64,000 bases of DNA from Zingiber officinale (lineage: Eukaryota; Streptophyta; Magnoliopsida; Zingiberales; Zingiberaceae). Location: assembly GCF_018446385.1 (NCBI RefSeq), contig NC_055991.1, forward strand, positions 119,641,794 to 119,705,793, given 5' to 3'. This document shows, in pieces, positions 1 to 9,599 of the stretch; the first letter of the stretch is position 1; each line of letters begins with the position of its first letter. The notes below the pieces were generated by a model that made no database searches, was not told the origin of the DNA, and was given only the letters and a program-made list of their open reading frames with translations. Both the position numbers and the translations under genes were made by a program.

Positions 1-913
1 CCGATCCACAACGATGTCGTTTGTCTTCTGCTGTTTCTCTGCGATTTCTGATTCACCTGATCTAACCATCTGCTGCAAGCTTTTTGAGTTACAGGTTGCA
101 GGTGTCGTGCCAATGCTTAATTTCAAATTAAGCTCCATCAGAAGAATAAGGCCAAGTGCTCTTTCTGTTGTGTTTCGCTGCAAATGGTGCAATTGGAGCA
201 TCAACGTTCACTGGCTGCGATCAGTTGGCAATAGCTTGATTCTTGCTTATTGGTTCGAGCTCAGAGACACCAGTGAAGACCATGGATGGTATTGGTGTGA
301 GTTCAGAGAACCAGATGAGGAGGAAGAGTGATTGACGATGCCTGAGTTGGTCGCAGTGATTCGATACAGGTGATAGTGATTCGGCTCTGGCTGAAGACAG
401 TGAGAAAGAAGCAGAATAAAAAGAAGGCAGAAGAGAGGTTTGGTAAGGATTTTGAAAAACTCTCTATCGATCAAGCAAGAGTGCTGTGTTGTTGAGCTCT
501 TGGCTGAGGAATCCCTTCTGTCTTTGCGTTCTTCATCGTGGCTGTAAGTTTATTATTCATTCCTTTTGGCCACTTAAATCTGTAAGTCTTGTGCTTCACT
601 TCAAATCTTTTCTGAGACTTTGTGGAGAGGTTACTCCACCGAGAAGGAGAAATACTTAGCCGGAATTTGTCCGGGGTGTGATCTACCGAAAGATCAAGGG
701 ATCGTCCACCTTACGGACACGCCGAGGAGTAGGGGCAAGTTATCCCCGAACCTTGTACATCCTTGTTGTGTTAGTGGTGGGTTGTTTCTTTTCCTTGCAT
801 CAGTTTTCTTTTTGCTTATTTCCGTTGTGCTAACAAGCTTTTGTGAGGAATTAATTGAGTTTTTAGTGGAGACTATTCACACCCCCCTCTCTAGCCATCC
901 GAAGGTCCTAACA
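1..913 (+). repeat. Copia-type LTR, 3' part (start outside window)
   Basis: No gene seen. The end of this stretch has the layout of a copia R/U5 region: a long leader, then a TATTCAC-CCCCC tract near 865-890 and a terminal CCTAACA at 907-913 (the canonical end would be CCAACA). It is followed by sequence typical of the stretch just upstream of a copia polypurine tract, so this looks like an older LTR lying inside another element. The 5' end is not visible and no target duplication could be checked. Confidence 0.45.
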
Positions 914-1071
914 TAAACAACGGTGGGTAACTCTTCAAGGGGAGAGTTTTTGATGTGTACCAATAGGGGGAGAATGTGTGGTTAAGTTAGGCCTTCATTA
1001 CCTAAGAGGGAGTTTGCCCTCTAGAAAATGAGGAGAATGAAGGAAACCATCATTCTTATATTGGCATGAAG
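914..1071 (+). mobile_element. Copia internal remnant upstream of the 3' LTR, left part
   Basis: Non-coding and purine-rich, with AGGGGGAGAATG-type tracts and a 'gtggttaagttaggc' segment. A similar segment occurs just before the polypurine tract of the complete copia element at 8830-18131 (near 16937). It is interrupted by the solo LTR at 1072-2006 and resumes at 2012, so the pieces belong together as the 3' untranslated region of the element whose 3' LTR is 2076-3568. Confidence 0.55.
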
Positions 1072-2006
1072 TGTTGGACCCCGTGGTAGTTTTGATGTGA
1101 TCAACCAAGTTGGTTAGGTCTTGCTTTATGTTTGATCCCTATGTCTAAGTGTGCAGGAGCTTAGGAGCACAGGAAGTCGAGCGGAAGACGCAGCTAGCGA
1201 GAAGGACGGCACGGGAAGGGAGCCGACGGGCTCGGTGCGTCCGAAGAACGAGAGAGCTGCGGAAGAGTACTCCGGTGGGCGTGAAGAACGTGCGCGGCGT
1301 TCGAGGGACGTTAAGCAGGGATGGAAGGCTGCTCGAGGAGAAGGCCGGAAATTGGGTTCGAGTGAGCCCTATTCCGGTTGGCCGCAATCACCCAAAAGAT
1401 CGGAGCGTTGGAAGTCAAAACAAAGGAAGAATCAGGTTGGAAACTGAACTCAAGGCGCCCTCAACAAGTAATGGAGACGCCTCCAACTTGGAGGTGCCTT
1501 AAAGCTTGTTGAAGGAGCCTCCACCTTGGAGGCGCCTTCAACATGGTTTAAGGCGCCTTAAGCCTGGTCAAAACGACCGTTGAGCTGCGGATAGAGTTCT
1601 ATCCGACCACTTACCTGGAGGCGCTTTGGACCCTTGTTGGAGGCGCCTTGGACCCTCGGAATAGACTTTCCAGGGGCTATAAAAGACCCCTGGACCTAGG
1701 AATTAGACAACAACTCAAGCAATTAATTGTGTAGCCATTCCTAGCAATAGTTCTAAGCTTCCAAAGTGTAAAAGGCTTCTCCGCCTTCAGTAAAGGAGAT
1801 TCTTTTTATTGCGCTTTTCATTGCCCTGGATTAACAACTTCCTTGGTTGTAACCAGGTTAAATTCTTGTTTCGTTTCTGTTTGCTGCTTTATTACTTTAC
1901 TGCTTTATTTACTATTACACTAATTGAGTTGAAAGCACGAGGAGAGTATAGTTTATTTTTGTTTTCAGCAATTCACCCCCTCTTGCCGGCCTCCGCTACA
2001 CCTACA
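1072..2006 (+). repeat. Solo copia LTR (935 bp) with perfect target duplication
   Basis: Begins TGTTGGACCCC and ends CACCTACA (decayed from CACCAACA). It is flanked by a perfect 5-bp duplication TGAAG (1067-1071 and 2007-2011). The reverse complements of 54128-55033 and 57391-58347 are the same LTR family. Inside are GGCGCC-centred repeats (about 1450-1655), a TATAAAA box at 1678-1684 and the usual AATTCACCCCC tract near the end. No internal region follows, so it is a solo LTR left by LTR-LTR recombination. Confidence 0.9.
1670..1693 (+). promoter_or_regulatory. LTR TATA box inside an inverted repeat
   Basis: CCAGGGG and CCCCTGG bracket CTATAAAAGA, so the TATA box of this LTR sits in the loop of a 7-bp inverted repeat. 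Related LTR copies on the minus strand near 54455 and 57690 keep a weaker form of the same arrangement. Confidence 0.6.
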
Positions 2007-2011
2007 TGAAG

Positions 2012-2075
2012 GAGAGTTGAGGCTATGAGATTAACCTAACTTAAATGTATTGTTAAACATCAAAAAGGGAGAGAT
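2012..2075 (+). mobile_element. Copia internal remnant, right part, with polypurine tract
   Basis: Continuation of 914-1071 after the solo LTR. It ends in CAAAAAGGGAGAGA (about 2061-2074), the polypurine tract that primes plus-strand synthesis, directly followed by TGTTGG, the start of the 3' LTR at 2076. Confidence 0.7.
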
Positions 2076-2260
2076 TGTTGGTGCAATATTCCCTAGATCA
2101 AGGTTGACCTGGTTGACTGAGCTTGAATTGGTTCAAGCTCGAGTCTTGATGTTTGAGTTTCGATGTTTGACAATACATGGAGATTGCAGGTGCAATTATT
2201 CATGTGGATAGATTGTGAAGAAGAGTCGAGTAGGTCAAGGTTGACCGGATACTTGACTGG

Positions 2261-2586
2261 AAAGTCCTGGTGAGTGAAGCCAGGCAGGTGGGAAAGTCCT
2301 GGTGAGTGAAGTTAGGTAGAAGGAAAGTCCTAGTGAGTGAAGTCAGGCAGATGGAAAGTTCTAGTGAGTGAAGGTAGGCAGAATGGAAGTCCTGGTGAGT
2401 GAAGTCAGGCAGATAGGAAATCCTAGTGAGTGAAGCTAGGTAAAAGTCCCGGTGAGTGAAGTCGGGCAGCCGGAAAATCCTGGTGAGTAAAGCCAGGTTA
2501 AAGACCTAGTGAGTGAAGCTAGGCAGTATCGAAAGTCCTAGTGAGTGAAGCTAGGTAAAAGTCTAGGTAAGTGAAGCCAGGCACAG
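2261..2586. repeat. Tandem array of about 11 short hairpin units
   Basis: Each unit of about 30 bp reads AAGTCCTGG-TGAGTGAAG-CCAGG or a variant. The two 5-base arms change together in many units: CCTGG/CCAGG (2266, 2479), CCTAG/CTAGG (2423, 2504, 2537) and CCCGG/TCGGG (2450, one G-T wobble), while the loop GTGAGTGAAG is nearly constant. About four units have broken arms. Confidence 0.8.
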
Positions 2587-2732
2587 GAAATCCAGATGGA
2601 TCAAGTTTGATCAGACATCTGGTGTTGAGTTCTAGCAGGTCAAGGGTGACCAGATGCTAGGCATGATGTACTAACAGGTCATAGTTGACCGGATGTTGGG
2701 TTAGGGGGTTTTGGACTTGATTTTGGGCGAAA

Positions 2733-3062
2733 TCATGAGTTGGATCGATTGGCTCATGCCCAATCGATCGGCTGATCAATTGGGCGAGTCTTTATGACAA
2801 GCCCCCTCCCAATCAATTAGTGGATCGATTGGGAGAATCGCGCGATCGCACAGAACAGCTCTGGATCGATCGGTCGATCGATCCAGAGCCTCCAATCGAT
2901 CGGGTGATCGATTGGGAGGCTCTATTTTCGCGCGATAAGGGTTGAATCGATCAGCCGATCGATTCAGACAATTCCCAGAGCACAGAGGCGCTCTAGATCG
3001 ATCGGTCGATCGATCCAAAGCCTCCCCGATTGATTGGGAGCAATCCAATCGATTGGGATCCG
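2733..3062. repeat. Cluster of ATCGATCGG-centred palindromes
   Basis: At least six imperfect palindromes share a core like ATCGATCGGYGATCGAT, each flanked by a different complementary pair of outer arms (GCCCA/TGGGC, TCCCA/TGGGA, CTGG/CCAG, CCA/TGG, GAATC/GATTC). The cluster lies in the U3 part of the LTR at 2076-3568. Confidence 0.75.
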
Positions 3063-3568
3063 ACCGTTGGCGCAGGATATAGCTGTTGGCGTGCATTCGT
3101 CTTCGGTAGAGCTCACGATTTTCATCTCAGATCTACACATCGCTTCCAGAGCTTCTCCACAGAGTTCTCACCGCCAACTCTTGAAGTTCTTGGAGGTCTT
3201 TCCAAGTCGAGAGGCGGATCTACAGCAAGAAGAAGAAAGCTAGGGTTAGAGTTTTCTTGTGCAAACTTGTAAGCTTTTGCTTGTATTTTGTTTCCTTTCC
3301 CTTTCTTCTTGTAGTGTGAACTTGTAGGGCTTCTCCGCTTTTGGTAGTTACCATAAAGGAGTATTTTATTAGTGGAGGGTGCGTGAATGTGTGGATCCTT
3401 GGATTAGTCACCTCTTCTTGAGGTGGATACCAAGTAAATCTACGTGTTAGCGTTGTATGTGTTGTTTCTTGTATTTCCGCTGCATATCTTTGAAGAAACA
3501 AGCAACGAAGAGCACGACGAGCGCGAAGAGCTATTCACCCCCCTCTAGCTACATATTTGGTCCCAACA

Positions 3569-3810
3569 ATTAATTATCTTGTCAACCTTAAATTACCTCA
3601 AACACCATGAATTTTGTATGTCACGTTAGTGTGGATGTATTCAATTGTTTGTAAGAGGAGGTTTTACCCATTTTATTTTGTCAACCTAACTTTATGGCAA
3701 ATAAAATTACCTCAAACACCGTGAATTTTATATGCCACGTTAGTGTGGACGTATACTAATTCAGACATTTATAAGAGGGGGTTTTACCTAGCTTTATAAC
3801 AAATTAATAG
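3569..3810. repeat. Two diverged copies of a ~115-bp tandem repeat
   Basis: The block 'attacctcaaacacc.tgaatttt.tatg.cacgttagtgtgga' occurs at about 3588-3640 and again at 3706-3752. Each copy is followed by TATAAGAGG or GTAAGAGG and GTTTTACC. No coding capacity or known family recognised. Confidence 0.6.
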
Positions 3811-4708
3811 TTGGTAATCCTTTGGTCACACAAATAATAGCAGTGACTCCGTTGGGGAGGATACTATTAAATGTGTCTAAGTGTATACCATTACTTGATA
3901 CTTAGTCCATTAAATAGGATTGTGCCCCTCCAGCTAGAGAAGATCACACACTCCTAAATAATTTCCTATAACCATCCATAAAGGAAGTTTGATCTAGTGA
4001 TCCGCAAACAAACTCATCCGTTGTGGATGGAGGCGCTCAGAGCCAACATGCAAGTTTGTTGCATCACTTACAAACCAGTACTGAAGACCATGGAATTTTT
4101 TACTAATCCCTCTCCCACTTAGTTTTTTTAATAAGATGAGGATTTTATCATGCACACACACATCATAACAAATAAAGCAATAAATATGGAAAAATAATTT
4201 TCCAACTATTATGGTCTTTTCCATCACTGCCCTCCGTGTGCTGTCAACCCTAGCTGCTGCCATCTTTTAGCCACCACATTTGGGTCTAGTCGCCGCATCC
4301 ATCTTGCTTCCTTTTCTGCTGCATCTCTGGTCCTCAAATAGCACCACACCTCACAAGGATACGATCCGCAACAAAAATAGAATTTTACATTTATCGATCC
4401 TATATTCCACGAAGGAATGTACATGTAATCTAGATCAAAACAAAAATGTAAAATCCTAAAACTAATACAGCTCCTACTGTATTTAATACATACAATCATG
4501 CACACACATAAAATGCCCTCGACATGTTCGAGGGTCCAATCACACACAATTACATTAGGGCCATAATAGTTGGATCTTGGAAGCCTGCAACCACAGAGTT
4601 AAATCTATTTGCACATCCTACTATTATCCTGCCTAAAATATATATGACATGTGCATAATTAAACTGAAAACCAAACACACGGAGCCAAACCCTAGCTCTG
4701 ATACCAAT
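3811..4708 (-). mobile_element. Internal remnant of a minus-strand copia element with primer-binding site
   Basis: No intact ORF. Its right end, 'agctctgataccaatt' at about 4694-4708, is the minus-strand form of TTGGTATCAGAGC, the initiator-tRNA-Met primer-binding site of copia elements, directly abutting the TGTTGG of the next LTR. The stretch is therefore the degraded 5' untranslated part of a minus-strand element; its left limit is not clear. Confidence 0.55.
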
Positions 4709-4999
4709 TGTTGGTTGCTACTCGGAATATCGTACTGGTTCCCCTATACAAAAATTTTGTACAAGTCCCAAACCATTCCTAACAACCTATTGTGTTCTTT
4801 AGAAATTAAATTTGGAATCGCAAATAGAACTTAACATTATAAGGAACTGATAACATGATCTTCTGTGTGTCTCCTCACACCATGTTATCTACAATATAAA
4901 TTAAATGAACAACTAAACTTAGCATAAATGTAGACATTTAACCAATGTGATTCTTATATGTTTATACAAAAAACTAGACTTTTAGTATACACTCTAATA
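4709..4999 (-). repeat. Internally deleted copia LTR (291 bp)
   Basis: Starts TGTTGGTTGCTA and ends ACTCTAATA, a decayed ACTCCAACA. Its first ~130 bp match the start, and its last ~150 bp match the end, of the full 2.4-kb LTR at 58450-60835. About 2.1 kb of the middle is missing, with the junction near 4834-4840. Orientation (minus) is set by the adjacent primer-binding site. Confidence 0.75.
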
Positions 5000-5796
5000 G
5001 ATGTTCCCGTCGAAACATCTCTATAACTATGCGAAGATAGTGTTCGTGATCCACCTCGGATCTGGAATATATCACGATATTGTAACTGAAGACAACATCA
5101 CTGATCCAAATACCCTAAGAATACCAAATTCATCGAGCTCATGAAAACATCTAGGGCACTGTAAGCATAAATGGTAAACCAAAGACTCACAATATCCATA
5201 CAACAACCATTCTCTACCGTAAGATCACCAGCAATAGGTCTGTAATCTGATCACCAACAATATCCACCAATCTCAAATCATCCTCAACATCAATCAAACC
5301 TGATAGTCCCTTGAACAATGATAAAGAAGAAGGTAAACATCCATCCTTCAACACCCACTGCTAATAAGCTTAGATATATCTGTCATGGTTCAACATTGCA
5401 CGTCTATGTCATACCACTACAGAGACTATATCTATTGGGGAAGTTTATTATCATATATCTTTAGTGAGACAGACCAGTCATATCCTCACATAAATTTAAC
5501 TTCTAGTGACCCGTTATCATCATGGGGTACTATCAAGATATAAAAATATATCACCATCCTACCAAAGGTGTATGACTACTGAAGTCCAAGGAATATCCCC
5601 TGACTTCCTGATCGTTAATCAACAACTCTCTAATGGTAGAGATACAGTCAATCCATGAGATGCGAGTATAACACTCTACTAATCTCATCCAAAAATGTCT
5701 TAGACATTATGATGTTGAACACGAGTTTATAATTTTGAGAAATTGATGATTATTTAGTGGCACCTAAAAAACTATCTCATAGTACTTATAAGTTTA
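5000..5796. other. No recognisable feature
   Basis: A moderately AT-rich stretch without an ORF above about 60 residues, tandem repeat or recognisable TE end. It sits between a copia LTR and the gypsy 5' LTR and is probably old TE-derived DNA, but nothing in it supports a specific call. Confidence 0.4.
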
Positions 5797-6724
5797 TGAT
5801 GCGGTGATGATGAGAAATTTTACTCCGCAGAAGATAGCAGTAATGATGGAGGTCAAAGTTAAGACGGTTAATGTGCAGATAACATCGGGCGGTCGGGCGA
5901 GCATGCCCCGACCGGGGGGAGAAGGTTCCGATCTGATCTCACCTTCGACACGGGGAGGTGTCAAACGACTGACACTCAAACGACCGGCTCGGCATTGGCA
6001 AAGCGGAACTTTGGGCGAGCAACTACCTCGCTCGGCCAGGCAGCAGGGCTCAGCATCAGCAAAGCGGAACTTCGGCTGAGCGACTACCCCGCTCGGCTAG
6101 GCAGCAGAGCTCAACTTTGGCAAAGCGAAACTTCGACCGAGCAGACGAGACTCACAAACAACGGAGTTACGACCGAGCGGATGGGATACGGGGGCAGTGA
6201 GGCTCCGCCCGAGCGACCAACCCTCTCGGCCTAGCAGCATACTCTCTTTGGTATCCATCGACATCCTTTTGGGAGTTAGTGTCGCTGACACCGGACATGG
6301 ACAACCAGAAGATTGTACGGCGGAAGCTAGCTTCCACCGTCACTTCAGAGATATGCTCGGCTCGTTAGGGTACTATGTTAGAGACACTTTACTGATAAAT
6401 CTTTTCAGAAAAAACTTCGGGAAGCATGCTCGCCTTGGGGAGAATGCGCGCGTGCTACAGGAGTTCTATATAAAGGGGGGTCCAAGCATCGACGGAGGTC
6501 GCAATACGTGATAGACACTATTCTCACTACTGTTCATTCCTGTTGCTCCGCCTTCTATTTCATCGTCGGTGACTGACTTGAGCGTTGGAGGGCCAATGCC
6601 GAGGACCTCTTCCCTGGCTCGGTACTGACGTAATCTGTGTTGTAGGTCAGAGCGGAATCTACAGGCGGTTAGTGAAAGCACCACATCCCCAACTTTCCAT
6701 CTCATCGACTTTTGGACAAGATCA
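5797..6724 (+). repeat. Gypsy 5' LTR (about 928 bp)
   Basis: Begins TGATGCGGTGATG and ends GACAAGATCA, followed within a few bases by TTTGGCACTGTCTATGGG (about 6726-6743). That resembles the TTTGGCGCCGTCTGTGGG which follows the 5' LTR in many plant gypsy elements and marks the primer-binding site. About 66-bp imperfect tandem repeats (AAAGCGGAACTT..GCTCGGC.AGGCAGCA) lie at about 5998-6135. 'TATATAAAGGGG' near 6467 is the likely TATA box. The first 150 bp match 25173-25320. Confidence 0.8.
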
Positions 6725-6770
6725 TATTTGGCACTGTCTATGGGAATTTAACCTGCATCTGAGTTGAGAA

Positions 6771-8010
6771 GATGGAGGACGCTGGACGACTCGTGACCGT
6801 GATGCTCACCAAAGAGGAGCTCAGCATGCTCGTGCAAGCCCGACTGGCGAAGATGTTCTAGTAGCAGCAACAGCAGGCACTAGCCGATCGGCTAGTACAA
6901 TAACCGGCGACATCGGCATCAGGAGGGCGAGCGGGATTGGAAGATCGACCGGAACCCATTTCCATATGGGGCAGAATAGAGGTCTAACCGGCACGTAAGA
7001 AGTGTCGCTTGTGCCCATCTCATTTCATCGCGCCTTGTTCCAAACCCTCTCAGAGATAGCTCAAGCGAATCAGGAAAGGGGGCATCTTCGAACGACGCTC
7101 CCGTTCGGGATGTACGGAAAGGAAATGCGCCTAGAAGTCACGTTTCGCACGAGTGGATCAATTTGCAGTTCTCCCAAGCGATCTTGTGTGACCCTCTACC
7201 TCGGCACTATACTCCACTAGCAATCGGGGAACATAACGGAATGACTGATTTAGATGATCATCTGGATAAGTTTAATAATACAACCACACTGCATTAGTAC
7301 ACAGATGGGGTGAAGTGTCGAGTCTTTCTCACTACTCTCTCCGGCTCGGCACAGCGTTGGTTCTGAATACTACCGGATGGTTCAATACGTAGCTTCAAGG
7401 ACTTCCGAGCTACGTTCAAGCACCATTTCGCCAGCAGCCGACGCTATCAGAAGACGAGCGTCAACCTCTTTGCCCTAAAGCAGAAGCCCAAGGAAGTGCT
7501 CCGAGCATACATCTGCGTTTCAATCAAGTAGTAATTGATATTCCCTCAGTCTCATCCGAGACAATGAAGAACGCTTTCACTCAAGGGTTGGTTAAAGGGG
7601 AGTTCTTTTGATCGCTCGTCCAGAAGTCGCCCAGGGACTTCGACCACCTGCTTAGAAAGGCCAATGAATACATAAATGTGGAAGAAGACCAGGCAGCAAG
7701 GAAGGAGACGCCTGCCGAGCCCGCGTCGACACCCGAGCAACGACTGTCAAACAGCCACCAACCACCCAAAGGGCCAAGAGCAAAGGGAGCTTGGCTGCAC
7801 CAAGAGGCTAGGACACATGCCGTATAACATGTAGCCTCCAGTCTACAGAAGATGACAAGAGGCAAGGTATGAACACCAATGCTCTGCTCCTTTCACCAGT
7901 CAGTGATGCACAACACGCGTGACTGCTATGACCTGACACCGATCGACAGCCGACCGGCGTCAAGAGGATACTGCCACCGGTCTCCAACTCCCAATCTACG
8001 ACATAGACAA
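6771..8010 (+). pseudogene. Gypsy gag, degraded
   Basis: An ATG at 6771 opens a frame (MEDAGRLVTVML..) that soon meets TAG codons near 6858. Further on, between about 7200 and 7560, the hallmark of plant gypsy gag (Retrotrans_gag family) can be read across interruptions: 'DDHLDKFNN', 'SAQRWF', 'LPDGSIRSFKDF', 'SRRYQKTSVNLFALKQK'. The product would have been the capsid protein of the virus-like particle. Several in-frame stops and shifts make it non-functional. It lies just after the primer-binding site and before the protease, the normal gypsy order. Confidence 0.7.
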
Positions 8011-8014
8011 CGAT

Positions 8015-8668
8015 TTGCCGAGTGATGGGAGGACAAAAGAAGAGTGCCCGAGCGGCACGATCGACACAAAAGGAGGGATAACGCTGATCTTTCTCAAGTC
8101 CCAGCTGAGTGAAATAGGCATGATCGGTGGGCCGACCGGCGGCGACTCCAACAGAGTCAGGAAGTCGTATGCTCGGCGGCTGAAGATACACGCCGTAGGA
8201 TGCAGCAGGGAGAAGGCGAAAGAGCCTGAGATCAGCTTTGACCCCAACGATTTGGAGGGAGTGGAGATCCCTCACGACGACACACTGATCATCCGAGCGG
8301 TAATTGCTAATTATACTATTCATCGATTTTTTGTTGATACAGGGAGTTCGGTGAACATCATCTTTAGGAAGACATTCGATCAATTACAAATCGATCGAAA
8401 TGAGTTGCTGCCCATGATGATCCCTCTCTACGATTTCACAAGCAACGAGGTACTGCCGATCGAACAGGCCCAACTAGCCATCTCACTCGGAGAAGAGCCC
8501 CTGAGGAGAACAAGGACCACAAACTTCATCGTAGTGGATGCACCGTCGGCCTACAGCGTCATCTTGGGCCGACCGACCCTCAACGAATTTCGGGCGGTGG
8601 CGTCTACCTACTGCCAAAAGATCAAGTTCCCGGTGGATGACCGGGTGGGCGAAGTCAAAGGCAATTAG
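8015..8668 (+). pseudogene. Gypsy aspartic protease domain (open 217 codons)
   Basis: The longest open piece of the gypsy sense frame. A retropepsin-like active site is visible as FFVDTGSSVNII with the catalytic Asp at about residue 108. It is followed by hydrophobic flap-like sequence and 'SVILGRPTLNEF' at about 182-193, the conserved ILGR element of plant gypsy proteases. This enzyme would cleave the Gag-Pol polyprotein. The frame ends at TAG 8666, about 160 bp before the copia insertion at 8830. The true polyprotein start lies upstream, so the ATG at 8015 is only the first Met of the surviving open piece. Considered a pseudogene because the surrounding polyprotein is broken. Confidence 0.75.
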
Positions 8669-8935
8669 CTGGTCGCTTGGCAATGCTACGTCGAGATGGT
8701 CAAGTCCGAAGCGAGAAGCACTCGGAAGAATCTGCGCCTGGAGGTGAACGTAATCACTGAAAAGCCTCCTACATTGGTGTACAAAGAAAAGGAGGAGGTT
8801 CAGATCCACCCCAGTTGAATGGAAGCAACTGTTGGTGCGGTTAGCACAAACAGTCTAACTCAGATTTTGATGAATGACAAATCAGGTTAAGTTAGGTTCG
8901 TCGTTATCTAACATTCTGATCGAGTGTGCAGGATA

Positions 8936-9138
8936 AGTCCAGACAGGTCGACGGGCTGACCGGATGTCTGGCACGAAGTCCAGCTAGGTCGATGGGCTGA
9001 CCGGATAGCTGGCGAGAAGTCCAAGCGGGTCGACGGGCTGACCGGATGCTTGGCAAGAAATCCAGCTAGGTCGACGGGCTAACCGGATAGCTGGCGAGAA
9101 GTCCAGATGGGTCGAAGGGCTGACCGGACGTCTGGCAG
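8936..9138. repeat. Five-unit array of hairpins with co-varying arms (5' LTR copy)
   Basis: Units of about 40 bp share the core GGTCGACGGGCTGACCGGA, itself an inverted repeat (GGTC..GACC). Outer arms differ between units but pair within each: CCAGACA/TGTCTGG, CCAGCTA/TAGCTGG (twice), CCAAGCG/TGCTTGG and CCAGATG/CGTCTGG. The 3' LTR copy pairs perfectly in the last two (CCAAGCG/CGCTTGG, CCAGACG/CGTCTGG). Confidence 0.9.
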
Positions 9139-9571
9139 GTAAGTGAGGTAAGTCACTAGAGGGGAGTGACTGCGAGGACGCGTTCCCGGGAAGGGGACAT
9201 TAGGCGTCGATCCGGCTTAGATCCATTTCGGATGTCTAAGTCGAGATCGTGACTAGATTCCGGTATCGGAAAGACGGAATCTAAGTCATACTATTTGTGC
9301 AAATTCATAAATGTGCTAATAATCTATTTTGCAGGATATATATTGCCTCGGACTAACTTTGTTTTGCCGGAAAAGGGAGTTTTCTGGAACAAGGTGGTCC
9401 GGGCGCCCGGAGGGGATCCGGGCGCCCAGAGGTCTGGGCGCCTAGAAGGGATCCGGGCGTCCGGAAAGCAAATTATATCCAGGCCAAGTCGTCGCCACGT
9501 GGAGCATCTCGGTTTGAGCAGCTACGTCACATTCCAGGCGCCCGGAAGGAATCCAGGCGCCCGGAGCAACA

Positions 9572-9599
9572 TATAAAAGAAGCCCCAGGCAGGGGCTTC
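9572..9599 (+). promoter_or_regulatory. LTR TATA box with adjacent hairpin
   Basis: TATAAAA at 9572-9578 is immediately followed by an 8-bp perfect inverted repeat with a 5-base loop (9579-9599). The transcript start is expected just downstream, so the hairpin may lie at or near the 5' end of the element RNA. The 3' LTR copy near 17752-17780 has one mismatch in the right arm (GGAGCTTC). Confidence 0.6.

Larger units (their letters stand above)
2076..3568 (+). repeat. Copia 3' LTR (1493 bp)
   Basis: Starts TGTTGGTGCAATATT immediately after a polypurine tract and ends GGTCCCAACA at 3568, preceded by the usual TATTCACCCCCC tract (about 3531-3541). The 5' LTR and nearly all of the internal region are not in the window. 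The LTR is dominated by short palindromes: an array with constant GTGAGTGAAG centre (2261-2586), GGTCAAGGTTGACC-type palindromes (about 2225-2260 and 2590-2700), and GATCGATC-rich palindromes (2733-3062). Short ORFs in this stretch are by-products of these repeats. Confidence 0.85.

Noticed and set aside
1145-1502. Overlapping Arg/Glu-rich ORFs on both strands
   Set aside because: They fall inside the solo LTR and recur in every LTR of the family (54590-55059, 57896-58224), which is non-coding.
7808-8383. 191-codon minus-strand ORF
   Set aside because: Antisense shadow of the gypsy gag-protease region, with no motif or composition of its own.
8936-9138. Regularly spaced repeats resembling a CRISPR array
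   Set aside because: Units are adjacent without unique spacers, lie in an LTR of a plant retrotransposon and recur in the partner LTR; CRISPR arrays are prokaryotic.
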